Shown here one piece after another: positions 51,566-61,130 of a DNA stretch of 63,855 nucleotides. The first letter of the stretch is position 1, and each line of letters opens with the position of its first letter. Source of the stretch: Tepidimonas fonticaldi (GTDB lineage: Bacteria > Pseudomonadota > Gammaproteobacteria > Burkholderiales > Burkholderiaceae_C). The DNA is taken from assembly GCF_007556755.1 (NCBI RefSeq), contig NZ_VJOO01000017.1:1-63855 (forward strand). The letters are read 5' to 3'. The notes under the pieces are model-generated. The model saw only the letters and a list, made by a program, of their open reading frames with translations. It had not been told where the DNA came from and ran no database searches. Both the position numbers and the translations under genes were made by a program.

Positions 51566-51835
51566 ATGGTCGTGATCCGACTCGCCCGTGGCGGCTCGAA
51601 GGCCCGCCCGTTCTACCACATCGTCGTCGCCGACAAGCGCAGCCGCCGCGACGGCCGCTTCATCGAGCGCATCGGCTTTTACAACCCCATCGCCCGCGGC
51701 AACGACGTGCCGCTCAACATCGCCCAGGACCGCCTGACCTACTGGCTCGGCGTCGGCGCGCAGCCGTCCGAGACCGTCGCCCGCCTGATCAAGCAGGCCC
51801 CCAAGGTCGTGCCGGCCGAGGCCGCCGCGGCCTGA
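51566..51835 (+). CDS. rpsP: 30S ribosomal protein S16
   Basis: This 89-residue small-subunit protein starts [20 protein letters not shown], the S16 signature, and includes [12 protein letters not shown]. It is first of the conserved operon rpsP-rimM-trmD-rplS. An AAGGATAAACC site precedes the ATG. Confidence 0.98.
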   Translation: MVVIRLARGGSKARPFYHIVVADKRSRRDGRFIERIGFYNPIARGNDVPLNIAQDRLTYWLGVGAQPSETVARLIKQAPKVVPAEAAAA

Positions 51836-51848
51836 TCCCGCCCGTCGC

Positions 51849-52442
51849 ATGGCCGAGTCTTTGCCCTGGCAGGTGGCCGAGCTGCCCGCCGATGCGGTCG
51901 AGATCGGCCATGTGCAAGAGGCCTGGGGTGTGCGCGGCTGGGTCCGCGTACACGGCCTGAGCCAAAGCGGCGACGCCTTGCTGCATGCGCGCCGCTGGTA
52001 TTTGCAGCCCCCTTTGGCCAGCCGCTCGCCGCGAGCACGCGCCTTCGATGCCTTCCAGGGCACCGTCGCGGTGACGGTGGCCGAAGCGCGCTGGCACGGC
52101 GACGCCGTGGTGGCGCATTTCGACGGGGTCGATGACCGCGGACTGGCCGAGCGCCTGCGCGGCGCCCGCATCCACATCGCGCGGGCCGACTTCCCGCCCA
52201 CCGACGATCCCGACGAGTTCTATTGGGTCGATCTGATCGGCCTGTCGGTGGTCAACCGCGAGGGGGTCGTCCTGGGTGTCGTCGAAGACCTGCTGCCCAC
52301 GGGGCCGCACGCCGTGCTGTGCCTGCGCGACGGCACCGGCGAGCAGGCGGTCGAGCGCCTCATCCCCTTCGTGAGCGCCTATGTGGACGCGGTGGATCTG
52401 GCCGCGCGCCGCATCACCGTGGATTGGCAGCCCGATTACTGA
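51849..52442 (+). CDS. rimM: 16S rRNA processing protein RimM
   Basis: This 197-residue assembly factor is needed for maturation of the 30S head and binds S19. The N-terminal RimM domain (VEIGHVQEAWGVRGWVRVHG) and the C-terminal PRC-barrel domain (EFYWVDLIGLSVVNREGVVLG, then RLIPFVSAYVDAVDL) are complete. It lies 13 bp after rpsP. Confidence 0.97.
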   Translation: MAESLPWQVAELPADAVEIGHVQEAWGVRGWVRVHGLSQSGDALLHARRWYLQPPLASRSPRARAFDAFQGTVAVTVAEARWHGDAVVAHFDGVDDRGLAERLRGARIHIARADFPPTDDPDEFYWVDLIGLSVVNREGVVLGVVEDLLPTGPHAVLCLRDGTGEQAVERLIPFVSAYVDAVDLAARRITVDWQPDY

Positions 52443-52461
52443 CCGCGGCCGCGCGGGCGCC

Positions 52462-53268
52462 ATGCGCTTCGACGTCATCACCCTGTTCCCCGAGCTGATC
52501 GAGCCCTACCTGTCGGTCGGTGTGGTGCGCCGCGCCTTCACCGGGGCGGTGCAGGTGCGGCTGTGGCCCTTGCGCGATTTTGCCGACGGCCACTACCGGC
52601 GTGTGGACGACCGCCCGTTTGGCGGTGGGCCGGGCATGGTGATGCTGGCCGAGCCGCTGTACCGCTGCTGGCAGGCCATCCGCCTCGACCGCGGGCTGCC
52701 CGCGTGTCGCCCGCCGGGCGCGGCCGTGGATGTGCCGACCGTGCTGTTCTCGCCCGCGGGCGAGCGCTTGTCCCACGACGTGGTGGCCCGCTATGCGCAG
52801 CCGGCCGCACCCGGTGCGATCCTGCTGTGCGGCCGCTACGAGGGGGTGGACCAGCGCTTCGTCGATGCGTGTGTGGATGCGCAGATCAGCCTGGGCGACT
52901 TCGTCCTGTCGGGCGGCGAGATCGCGGCCGTGGCGCTGCTGGACGCGGTGGCGCGGCTGCAGCCCGGGGTGCTGGGCGATCAGGCCAGCGCCGAGCAGGA
53001 CAGCTTCAACCCCGTCGTGGACGGCCTGCTCGATTGCCCGCATTACACCCGGCCGGAGGTCTGGCAGGGCCCGGCGGGGCCGATGACCGTGCCGCCCGTG
53101 TTGCTCTCCGGCCACCATGCCCAGATCGAGGCGTGGCGCCGCGCCCAGCGGGTGCAGGCGACGGCGCGCTGGCGGCCGGACGTGCTGGCGCGCGCGCGTG
53201 CCGAGGGGCGGCTGAGGCCCGCCGACGAGCAAGCGCTGCGCGAAGCAGGTTACAATAATAGGCTTTGA
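52462..53268 (+). CDS. trmD: tRNA (guanine-N1)-methyltransferase TrmD
   Basis: This 268-residue SPOUT-fold enzyme methylates G37 of tRNA to prevent frameshifting. Motifs seen are [26 protein letters not shown], the knot segment [15 protein letters not shown] and [16 protein letters not shown]. It starts 19 bp after rimM. Near its 3' end TACAAT (53251-53256) could serve as an internal -10 for rplS. Confidence 0.97.
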   Translation: MRFDVITLFPELIEPYLSVGVVRRAFTGAVQVRLWPLRDFADGHYRRVDDRPFGGGPGMVMLAEPLYRCWQAIRLDRGLPACRPPGAAVDVPTVLFSPAGERLSHDVVARYAQPAAPGAILLCGRYEGVDQRFVDACVDAQISLGDFVLSGGEIAAVALLDAVARLQPGVLGDQASAEQDSFNPVVDGLLDCPHYTRPEVWQGPAGPMTVPPVLLSGHHAQIEAWRRAQRVQATARWRPDVLARARAEGRLRPADEQALREAGYNNRL

Positions 53269-53365
53269 TCCTCTGTCCGGCTTCGGGGTACGGCCCTGGG
53301 CGGGGCCGGCGCAAGGGCGCGGCTCCGTGCAACATCGCAGCGCGGTCATGATCGTGGATGTGACC

Positions 53366-53722
53366 ATGAACCTGATCCAGATCCTCGAGCAGGAAGAAAT
53401 TGCTCGCCTGAACAAGAACATCCCCGCCTTCGCGCCCGGCGACACGGTGATCGTCAACGTCAACGTGATCGAAGGCAACAAGAAGCGCGTCCAGGCCTAC
53501 GAAGGTGTCGTGATCGCCAAGCGCAACCGGGGCCTGAACTCCAGCTTCATCGTGCGCAAGATCTCCAACGGCGAAGGCGTCGAGCGGACCTTCCCGCTGT
53601 ACAGCCCGCTGATCGCCAGCATCGAGGTCAAGCGCCGCGGCGATGTGCGCCGTGCCAAGCTCTACTACCTGCGCGGCCGCACCGGCAAGTCCGCCCGCAT
53701 CAAGGAGAAGCTGGGCGCGTAA
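53366..53722 (+). CDS. rplS: 50S ribosomal protein L19
   Basis: This 118-residue large-subunit protein sits at the 30S-50S interface. The start at 53366 gives [11 protein letters not shown], the beta-proteobacterial N-terminus. An in-frame ATG at 53348 is less likely. [19 protein letters not shown] and [18 protein letters not shown] are diagnostic. A 97-bp gap after trmD carries a CGGCCC/GGGCCG hairpin. A terminator follows the gene. Confidence 0.97.
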   Translation: MNLIQILEQEEIARLNKNIPAFAPGDTVIVNVNVIEGNKKRVQAYEGVVIAKRNRGLNSSFIVRKISNGEGVERTFPLYSPLIASIEVKRRGDVRRAKLYYLRGRTGKSARIKEKLGA

Positions 53723-53757
53723 GCGTCCCATCCCGGGTCGGACCCGGTTCCCCGTCC

Positions 53758-53796
53758 ACCCCGCCCGGTCGGCACGACCCGGCGGGGTTGTCTTTT
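53758..53796 (+). terminator. Intrinsic terminator after rplS
   Basis: A 14-bp stem (53758-53771 with 53775-53788, one mismatch, three-base loop) is followed by TTGTCTTTT. A smaller perfect hairpin, CCGGGTC-G-GACCCGG, lies just upstream at 53733-53747. Confidence 0.88.
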
Positions 53797-53829
53797 GGGC
53801 GGATACTTTGTGCGGGTGCCCCGTGCCGG

Positions 53830-55593
53830 TCAATCGGGGGTGACGCTGCGGGGGCTGCTGGGAGCGAGCGTTTCGATGGCCTGGTGGTGGCTCAGGAACA
53901 CCTGGCCGCTCAGCCAGGCGGGCAGCCCGGCGCGCTGCAGCCGGTCCATCACCGGGCCCTTGACCTCGGACAGGTGCAGCCGGATGCCGGCCTGCGCCAG
54001 CCGCTCCTGGATGGTCTGCAGGCTTTCGAGTGCACTGGCGTCGATGTCGTTGATCGCCGAGCACTGCAGTACGACGTCGCGCACGGCGGGGTGCGCGGCG
54101 ACTTGCGCCGCCACATAATCCTCCAGAAAACGCGCGTTGGCAAAGGTCAGGCTCTCGTCCACCCGCAAGCCGAGCACGTGTGGCACGGTCTCCACCGCGT
54201 GGCGTTCGACGTTGCGGAAGTGTTCCGTCCCCGGAATGCGGCCCACCACCGCGATGTGGGGCCGGCTGTTGCGGTACAGCAGCAGGGCGATCGACGCCAG
54301 CACACCGGTTGCCAGACCGGCCTCCACCCCGACGGTGAGGGTGAGCGCGGCGGTCAGGGCCATGGCCGCAAAGTCGCTGCGCGAATAGCGCCAGATGCGC
54401 GCGAAGGCCGGCAGATCCACCAGGGTCAGCACGGCGACCATGATCGTGGCGGCCAGTGCGGCCTGGGGCAAGTGGTGCAGTGCTGGCGTCAAAAAGGCCG
54501 CCACGCCCGCCAGCCCGACGGCGGTGTACAGGCCCGCGGCGGGGGTGCGGGCCCCCGCCTCGAAGTTGACGACCGACCGCGCGAACCCACCCGTGACCGG
54601 AAATCCACCGCTGACGGCGGCGGCCAGATTGCCGGCGCCCAGCGCGCGCAGCTCCGCGTCGGGGTCGATGCGCTCGCGGCGCCGCGCGGCCAGCGACTGA
54701 CCGACCGATACCGATTCCACGAACCCCACGATGGCCAGCAGGAAGGCCGGCAGCAGCAGCGGCTCCAGCCCGGCCCAGCCAGCATCCCCGAGGCCGGGCC
54801 AGGTGAAGGTGGGCAGCCCCGCCGGGACCGCGCCGACCACCCGCACCCCGTGGGATGCCGCGTCGGCCGCCGCACACACGGCGGTCACCGCTGCCAAAAT
54901 GGCGACCGGCGCGGCCTTGGTGGCCATGTCGGCGGCGGTGGCGGACCACCCGAGGCGGCGCAGGCCCGGCCGCAAACCCCGCCGCGCGGCGAGCAAGACC
55001 GCCAGCGTGCCCGCGCCAATCAGCAGGGTGGGCCCGTGCGTCCCACCCACGGTGTGCCAGCCCTGCGCCAGTAGCGCGGGCAGGGTCGTCCCGTTCAGGG
55101 GCACGCCCAGCAGGTGCTTGAGTTGGCTGGCGGCAATCAGGATGCCGGAGGCCGAAACGAAACCGTGCAGCACCGGATGGCTGAGAAAGTGGGCCAGAAC
55201 ACCCAGCCGCAACACGCCCAGCAGCAGCGAGATCGCGCCGCTGAGGGCCGCCAGCCACCAGACGGCCCAGCCATAGGTGGGCGTGCCCTCGGGGGCCAGC
55301 GCCCCGGCAGCGGCGGCCGTCATCAGGGACGTCACTGCGGCCGGACCCACCGCCAGGGCCGAACTGGTGCCAAGCACCGCATACACGACCAGGGGCAGGA
55401 TGCTGGCGTACAGCCCGGCCTCGGGCGGCATGCCCGCGAGCTGGGCGTAGGCCAGGCTCTGCGGCACCAGCATCAGCGTCACCACCGCGGCCGCCACCCC
55501 GTCCGCCGTGGCGTGGTCGCGCCGGTAGTGGCGCACCCACCGCAGCATGGGCAGCCAGGTGTGCCAGGGGGAGGGGGGTATCGGCGCGCTCAT
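53830..55593 (-). CDS. SulP-family anion transporter with STAS domain
   Basis: This 587-residue SLC26/SulP transporter has an N-terminal membrane domain (about residues 30-430). The conserved features are VVTLMLVPQSLAYAQLAGMPP, GPAAVTSLM and GFPVTGGFARSVVNFEAGAR. A C-terminal STAS domain (about 450-560, with VVLQCSAINDIDASALESL) follows. Substrates in this family include sulfate, bicarbonate and C4-dicarboxylates. In a sulfur oxidiser sulfate or sulfite movement is plausible but unproven. It follows the GGDEF-EAL gene by 30 bp on the same strand. Confidence 0.92.
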   Translation of the reverse strand: MSAPIPPSPWHTWLPMLRWVRHYRRDHATADGVAAAVVTLMLVPQSLAYAQLAGMPPEAGLYASILPLVVYAVLGTSSALAVGPAAVTSLMTAAAAGALAPEGTPTYGWAVWWLAALSGAISLLLGVLRLGVLAHFLSHPVLHGFVSASGILIAASQLKHLLGVPLNGTTLPALLAQGWHTVGGTHGPTLLIGAGTLAVLLAARRGLRPGLRRLGWSATAADMATKAAPVAILAAVTAVCAAADAASHGVRVVGAVPAGLPTFTWPGLGDAGWAGLEPLLLPAFLLAIVGFVESVSVGQSLAARRRERIDPDAELRALGAGNLAAAVSGGFPVTGGFARSVVNFEAGARTPAAGLYTAVGLAGVAAFLTPALHHLPQAALAATIMVAVLTLVDLPAFARIWRYSRSDFAAMALTAALTLTVGVEAGLATGVLASIALLLYRNSRPHIAVVGRIPGTEHFRNVERHAVETVPHVLGLRVDESLTFANARFLEDYVAAQVAAHPAVRDVVLQCSAINDIDASALESLQTIQERLAQAGIRLHLSEVKGPVMDRLQRAGLPAWLSGQVFLSHHQAIETLAPSSPRSVTPD

Positions 55594-55623
55594 GCGCCGA
55601 TCGTAGCGCGGGCGGAGGGGGGA

Positions 55624-58600
55624 TTAAGCCGCCGCGGCGTGCGTGGGCTGCTCGCCATCGTCAAGGACGATGACGGGTGGCTCGGACCGTGCGGATTGCG
55701 CGGCATCCACCGCGCACAGCCGGTCCAGCAGCCGATGCAGCGCACCGAGCAGCGTGCCATGGGCTTGGAGGATGGCCGGGTCCTGTTGCGGGTCGGTATC
55801 CGGCGCGTACTCCCACCACCGTCGCGCGGCTGCATGAAAGGCCTCGTGCGCCCGCTGCAGCGCCGCGTACTCGGGCCAATGGCGCGCAGGGGCCGGCAGC
55901 GACTCGGCCAGCAGCGTCTGCAGAGGGCAGTCGCCGGAGGGGGGCGGCGTCACCCGCCGCGTCGCCAGCCCCGTGAGCACGGCCCGGTGTTCCACCTCCA
56001 GCCGCGCCAGCATCCGCGACCAGGGCGAATGCACGAGCGTGCGCCAGCGCATCCAAGAGGCCGGCGGCTGCCAGGCCGCGGCCCAGTCGGCCCATTGATC
56101 GGCAGGCATGGGCCGCGCGATGCCGTAGCCCTGCGCCGACTGCGCGCCCAGCCGCAGCAGCAGCTCGCCGTGGTGCAGCGTCTCGACGCCTTCGGCGACC
56201 ACGCGCAGGCCGAACGCCTGCCCCAGCGCGACCACGCCTTCGATGATGCGCAGATCGCTGGGGTCGTCGAACATGTCGCGCACGAAGGATTGATCGATCT
56301 TGACCACGCTGGCGGGCAGCCGCTTGAGGTAGGCGAGCGACGAGTAGCCCGTGCCGAAGTCGTCGATCGCCACGGCGACGCCCAGCGTGCGGCAGCGCTC
56401 GAGCAGGCGCTCCAGCTCGGCGATGCCGTCCAGCGCGCTGGATTCGACGATTTCCAGCTCCAGCCGGCTCGGGTCCACCTGCGGATGGCGCGCCAGGCGC
56501 TGGGCCAGCCGGTCCGCAAAGGCCGGATCGCGCAACTGGCGCGCGGCGATGTTGACGGACAGCGTCCAGCCCGACTGTCCCGCGTCGTGCCAGCGCTGGA
56601 GCTGGCGCATGGCCTCGTCCAGCACCCAGTCGCCCAGCGCGATCATGGTGTCGTCGTGCTCGATCGCGGGCAGGAAGGCGGCCGGCGCCAGCAATCCCCG
56701 CTGCGGATGCTGCCAGCGCAGCAGGGCCTCGGCCCCCTCGATGGCGCCATCGACCAGGCGGACTTGCGGTTGCAGGTACAGGCGGAACTCGCCCTCGCAG
56801 GCCAGGGCGCGCCGCACATCGGCCATACGCTCGGCGTGGGCTGCCGCGGCCCGGTCTTCCTGCGGGTCGAACAGATACCAGCGGTTTTTGCCGTCGCGCT
56901 TGGCGCGGTACAGGGCCTGATCGGCATGGCGCAGCAGCACCTCGGCATCGGCGCCGTCGTCCGGGTACAGCGTGACGCCGATGCTGGTGCTCAACTGCAC
57001 GAGTGTCCCGTCGCATTCGATGGGCTCGGCGCTCGCCCCGAGCAGCCGGTCGATGACGGCGGTCCAACGCTCGCTGTCGTCCAGGTCGCACAGCACGGCG
57101 ACGAATTCGTCGCCCCCCACCCGCGCCAGCGTATCGCCCTCGCGCAGCGCCCCTTGCAATCGCTGGGCCACGAGGCGCAGAATCCAGTCGCCCTGGCGGT
57201 GGCCGTGGGAGTCGTTGACGTATTTGAAGCCGTCCAGATCGAGATACGCCACCACCACCCGCCGCTGGTGGCGCCGGGCGCTGGCGATGGCCAGGTCCAG
57301 CCGGTCGGCCAGCAGCACACGGTTGGGCAGCCCCGTGAGCAGGTCGTAATAGGCCTGCCGCTCCAGGGCGTTTTGCTGCGCTTTGAGCTCGGTGATGTCC
57401 TGCGCGACGGCGACATAGCGGATGATCTGCCCGCGGTCGTCGCGCACGGCCGAAATCGCCTCCACCACCGGGAACTCCGTGCCGTCGCGGCGCCGCCACC
57501 AGGCCTCGCCCCGCCAGCGGCCTTCCCGCAGCAAAACGCGGCGCAGCCGGTGCCAGTCGGGCATCCCGTGCCGGTCCGCTGGCCGCCACGGCAGGTTGGC
57601 GCGGCCGATCAGCTCGTCCCGCGTATAGCCGCTCATCTGCAGCATGGCGGCGTTGGCGTCCAGGACGGCACCGCGTTCGTCGGTGACGACGATGGCCTCG
57701 CCGGCATCGTTGAACACGCTCGCCGCAATGGCGCGCGACTGCTCCAGCGCGACCTCGTCGCTCACATCGCGCAAAATGCCGGCCATCACGGTGGCGCGTC
57801 CCGTGGCGGGGTCGCGCGCCACGACGCGGCCCCACGCCTGCAACCAAATCCAGCGCCCATCGCGGTGCTGCAGGCGAAAGCGCAGATCGGCTGCGTCGCT
57901 CTGGCCCTTCAGGTGGGCCTGCAGGGCGCTTTGGGCCTGCGCGGCGTCTTTGGGGTGCACCCACTGCAGCCAGGTCGCGGTCGGGATACTGTGCTGGCCG
58001 TGCTCGTCCAGCCCGATCAACCGGCGCAGCCGCGGGCACGGGGTGATGGTGCCATGCACCAGGTCCCAGCGCAGCCGCCCCAGCCGTGCGCCCTGCAAGG
58101 TGTCCTCGAGCTCGTCGGCCAGATCCCGCGCACGGCGCGCGCTGCGCCGCAGCAGCACCAGCGCCACGGCCAGGGCGACGATGGCGGCCACCGCGCCGGC
58201 CAGCGCCCAGGCGAGCGTATGGGCCCGCTCGGTCTGCGCGCGCACCGCTTCTTCGGTGCGCTCGGCCACCAGGGCTTCCAGCCGGTTCTGGTAGCGTTGC
58301 AGCTCCTGCTGCAGCGTGACGCTGCGGCTCTCGGGCAACAGCACCGACAGCAGCAGCGTGCGGCCGTCGATCGTCATCGGGGCGCTGTGGACCTCGACCG
58401 TGACGATCCGCCCCGACGCGAGCCGGTGCGGAAACAGGTAGTAGCCCCGACCCTCGCGGCGCGCCCGCTCCATTTCGGCGCGGATATCGGCCTCCGGCAA
58501 CTGGTTGATCTGGCGGATGTTCATGCCGCCGGGGGAGCGCAAGGCCGGGTAGCCGTAGAACGCCGCCGCCGCCGCGTTGGCATCGACGATGGTGCCATCC

Positions 58601-58821
58601 GCCGGATCGACCAGCCACATGGGCACGGTGTGCTGTTGCAGCAGGCTCGGCAAGGTTTGCGCCGACACCGGCCACGCCAGCCCCAGCCATGCGATCGCCA
58701 CCGCCAGGGCGGCACCGCGCCAGCCGAACGCGGCCGAGCGCCTCGGCGTCGGGGGGCGCCCCCTCCCTAGGGCGACGACGGCGCAGCCCAGCTGCGACAA
58801 GGCCGTGGATCGCAAGCGCAT
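55624..58821 (-). CDS. Membrane PAS-GGDEF-EAL cyclic-di-GMP protein with C-terminal helical domain
   Basis: This 1065-residue signalling protein has a signal anchor (about residues 33-55), a PAS domain (about 65-165), a coiled coil, a membrane segment (AWALAGAVAAIVALAVALVLL) and two PAS/PAC domains. The GGDEF domain follows with intact G569-F573, then the EAL domain with E698-L700 and DDFGTGYSSLAYLKRLP. Both catalytic signatures are intact, so it could make or break cyclic-di-GMP. The last 140 residues form an extra helical domain with His and Cys at spacings like those of CZB zinc sensors (EVEHRAVL, SGDCPLQTLL, RAHEAFHAAA, QAHGTLL). The start at 58821 follows from the signal anchor. Confidence 0.92.
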   Translation of the reverse strand: MRLRSTALSQLGCAVVALGRGRPPTPRRSAAFGWRGAALAVAIAWLGLAWPVSAQTLPSLLQQHTVPMWLVDPADGTIVDANAAAAAFYGYPALRSPGGMNIRQINQLPEADIRAEMERARREGRGYYLFPHRLASGRIVTVEVHSAPMTIDGRTLLLSVLLPESRSVTLQQELQRYQNRLEALVAERTEEAVRAQTERAHTLAWALAGAVAAIVALAVALVLLRRSARRARDLADELEDTLQGARLGRLRWDLVHGTITPCPRLRRLIGLDEHGQHSIPTATWLQWVHPKDAAQAQSALQAHLKGQSDAADLRFRLQHRDGRWIWLQAWGRVVARDPATGRATVMAGILRDVSDEVALEQSRAIAASVFNDAGEAIVVTDERGAVLDANAAMLQMSGYTRDELIGRANLPWRPADRHGMPDWHRLRRVLLREGRWRGEAWWRRRDGTEFPVVEAISAVRDDRGQIIRYVAVAQDITELKAQQNALERQAYYDLLTGLPNRVLLADRLDLAIASARRHQRRVVVAYLDLDGFKYVNDSHGHRQGDWILRLVAQRLQGALREGDTLARVGGDEFVAVLCDLDDSERWTAVIDRLLGASAEPIECDGTLVQLSTSIGVTLYPDDGADAEVLLRHADQALYRAKRDGKNRWYLFDPQEDRAAAAHAERMADVRRALACEGEFRLYLQPQVRLVDGAIEGAEALLRWQHPQRGLLAPAAFLPAIEHDDTMIALGDWVLDEAMRQLQRWHDAGQSGWTLSVNIAARQLRDPAFADRLAQRLARHPQVDPSRLELEIVESSALDGIAELERLLERCRTLGVAVAIDDFGTGYSSLAYLKRLPASVVKIDQSFVRDMFDDPSDLRIIEGVVALGQAFGLRVVAEGVETLHHGELLLRLGAQSAQGYGIARPMPADQWADWAAAWQPPASWMRWRTLVHSPWSRMLARLEVEHRAVLTGLATRRVTPPPSGDCPLQTLLAESLPAPARHWPEYAALQRAHEAFHAAARRWWEYAPDTDPQQDPAILQAHGTLLGALHRLLDRLCAVDAAQSARSEPPVIVLDDGEQPTHAAAA

Positions 58822-58983
58822 ATTCCCTGAAAGCGGACCGGCGTGGGGCAGACCACGGGGGTGACGATCGCGGCAGTATCCACCAGATCGCCGCGCGTGG
58901 CGATACCGTTCGGGCGTCGTCGCGCGCCATTTGGCACAAAACCCACACCTTGCATGGCGCCCCGCTGTGCTATGTTCACGCCT

Positions 58984-60324
58984 ATGATGGACGCCGATGC
59001 CGCGGGGGGTATCCCCGCCACACTCCCCGCCGAAGATCCGCGCCGCCGCGTGCTGCACGACGAGGTGCATGCCCGCCCGCCCGCGCGCATCCGCATGCCC
59101 GCGCTCGTGGTCTACGTTGCCGTCGTGCACGACGGGGTGGATCGGGGGCAGGAACTGGCCCACCTGCGACGCCTGCCAGGACAGGAAGGTCTGACCGAGG
59201 CCGACCTGCAAGGCAATTTTCGGCGCTTGCGCTGCCCCCCGGGATTCACCGTTAAGTGGGAGCGGCACACCGAGTTCACTCGGTACTCGCTGGTGCAGCC
59301 GCTGCCGCCAGAGGTGGGGCTGGACGCCTCCGAGCCCGAACTGCTGCCCCATCTGATGGTGTCGCCAGAATGGCTGGCGGGGATCCCCGGGCGCACCATT
59401 TGCGCGATCAAGCTGGCGATGGTCACCGGCGATCTGTCGGAGCCGGCGGCCGTGCTGGCGCGCGCGCGCCACTGGTTTGGCGATCAGCCGGTAGTGGCAT
59501 CGCTGTTGGGCCAGCAGGGGCATTCGATGGTGGTGACGGATTTTCGCTTGCGCCCCTCTGGATTCGAGCGGATGCTGGTCGTGGCCCCGCCCGGCACCAG
59601 CGAGACGCGCGCGGGTCGCATCTCGGCCCGGCTGCTGGAGTTTGAGACCTACCGCATGATGGCGCTGCTGGGCTTGCCCGTGGCCAAGGCGCTGGGCGGG
59701 CCGCTGGCCGACGCCGAGCGTCGCCTGGCGCGCCTGACCGCGGACATGGAGGCCAAAGCCAGCTCCGACCAGGTGTTGCTGGACGATCTGGTGGGTCTGG
59801 CCGCGGGCATCGAGCGCGCCATCGCCGAAAACGGCTACCGCTTTGCCGCCACCCGGGCGTATGACCGCATCGTGTCGCAGCGCATCGCGGAGCTGCGCGA
59901 GCGCGCCATTCCCGGCACCCAGACCATCAGCGAATTCATGCAACGCCGGCTGGCGCCGGCGATCGCCACCGTCGCCTCCACCGAGCAGCGGCTGGTCGCG
60001 CTCTCCGAGCGCATCGCCCGCACCAGCGCCTTGTTGCGCACCCAGGTGGACATTGCCCGCGAGGAGCAAAACCGCCAGTTGCTCGAGAAGCTGACCCGCG
60101 GACAGGAACTGCAACTGCAACTCCAGACCACGGTGGAGGGGTTGTCGATCGCGGCGATCTCGTACTACGTGATCAGCCTGGTGCTGTACGGGGCCAAGGC
60201 CCTGAAATCGGCGGGCCTCCCCTTGCACCCGGAACTGACCGCCGGCGCGTTGATGCCCGTGGTGCTGTGGGGCGTGTGGCGCATGACGCGGCGCATCCAC
60301 GCCCGGCTGCGCGGTCAGCCCTGA
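58984..60324 (+). CDS. DUF3422 family membrane protein
   Basis: This 446-residue protein of unknown function is widespread in proteobacteria. The conserved DPRRRVLHDEVHARPPARI opening and the LVVAPPGTSETRAGRISARLLEFETYRMM-type middle (seen as ETRAGRISARLLEFETYRMM) identify it. A long coiled-coil region (about 250-390) leads to two C-terminal membrane segments. ATG 58984 is chosen; an in-frame ATG at 58969 is also possible. It is divergent from the cyclic-di-GMP gene across 162 bp, in which I see no clear element. Confidence 0.85.
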   Translation: MMDADAAGGIPATLPAEDPRRRVLHDEVHARPPARIRMPALVVYVAVVHDGVDRGQELAHLRRLPGQEGLTEADLQGNFRRLRCPPGFTVKWERHTEFTRYSLVQPLPPEVGLDASEPELLPHLMVSPEWLAGIPGRTICAIKLAMVTGDLSEPAAVLARARHWFGDQPVVASLLGQQGHSMVVTDFRLRPSGFERMLVVAPPGTSETRAGRISARLLEFETYRMMALLGLPVAKALGGPLADAERRLARLTADMEAKASSDQVLLDDLVGLAAGIERAIAENGYRFAATRAYDRIVSQRIAELRERAIPGTQTISEFMQRRLAPAIATVASTEQRLVALSERIARTSALLRTQVDIAREEQNRQLLEKLTRGQELQLQLQTTVEGLSIAAISYYVISLVLYGAKALKSAGLPLHPELTAGALMPVVLWGVWRMTRRIHARLRGQP

Positions 60325-60378
60325 TCGCGGGCCGTTCGACCCCCGCACGCGTGAGCGCCCACCGCTGCCGGGGCGGCC

Positions 60379-61002
60379 TTACTTGGTGCTGAGGTACTCC
60401 GCCACCGCGGCCATTTCCAGCTCGGTCATCTTCTCGGCGACGGTGTGCATCACGACGTTGTCGTTGGTGCGCTGGCGTTTGTTGAATTGCTTGAGCTGGG
60501 TGAACAGGTAGCCCGAGAACTGCCCCGCCAGCCGCGGCAGGTTGGTCGCCCCGTGGGCGTCCGGGCCGTGGCAGCTGGCGCAGGCCGGCACGCCGCTGAA
60601 CTTGTTGCCGTTTTGGTACAGGTAAGCACCCACCGCCGCCAAGCCCGTGTCCTTGACGTTTTCGCGCTGGGCGGGCAGTTTTTCGTAATAGCGGCCCAGG
60701 GCCACCATCTCGTCGTCGGTCAGCTTGGCCACCATCTCGGCCATGGCCGTGCTCTTGCGCTCACCGCTTTTGAAAGCCTTGAGCTGCTTGACGATGTACT
60801 CGGTGTGCTGTCCGGCCAGGCGCGGGAAGATTTCGCTGGTGGATTCGCCCTGATCGCCGTGACACATCGCGCACACGCCGTTGGCAATCTTGCGCGCGCG
60901 GGCCTCGTCGGCCTGGGCGAGTGCGCCCGTGGTGACGGCGAGCAGACCGGCCGCCAGGGCCAGGGTGCGCATCGGAACGATCGAGCGGGAGGAGCGTGTC
61001 AT
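60379..61002 (-). CDS. Dihaem cytochrome c4
   Basis: This 207-residue periplasmic cytochrome has a signal peptide ending near GALAQADE and two similar haem domains with CAMCH and CASCH. Axial methionines are likely in ERKSTAMAEM and NDNVVMHTVAEKM. Cytochrome c4 carries electrons to terminal oxidases. It lies 128 bp after fccB on the same strand, so it may take electrons from FccAB. The gap holds a strong hairpin. Confidence 0.92.
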   Translation of the reverse strand: MTRSSRSIVPMRTLALAAGLLAVTTGALAQADEARARKIANGVCAMCHGDQGESTSEIFPRLAGQHTEYIVKQLKAFKSGERKSTAMAEMVAKLTDDEMVALGRYYEKLPAQRENVKDTGLAAVGAYLYQNGNKFSGVPACASCHGPDAHGATNLPRLAGQFSGYLFTQLKQFNKRQRTNDNVVMHTVAEKMTELEMAAVAEYLSTK

Positions 61003-61079
61003 GGCGCGGGGGATTCGATCCAGGGAATGCGGATGCAGCGAGCGTTGAGCGTGTCGTGACCGTCTGGTGGCCGCGGTAG

Positions 61080-61122
61080 CGGCCGCGCGTGCCGGGAATG
61101 TTCCCCCCGGCGCGCGCGGCCG
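61080..61122. other. Strong hairpin between fccB and the cytochrome c4 gene
   Basis: A 17-bp stem (61080-61096 with 61106-61122, one mismatch) closes a nine-base loop. No T run follows. It could protect the upstream fccAB message or partly terminate it. The rest of the 128-bp gap shows nothing clear. Confidence 0.55.
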
Positions 61123-61130
61123 ATCCGTCG

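Noticed and set aside
55114-58770. A 1218-residue open frame antisense to the SulP and GGDEF-EAL genes
   Set aside because: It is a GC-driven shadow frame: it crosses two well-supported genes and is low-complexity Gln/Arg/Gly-rich sequence.
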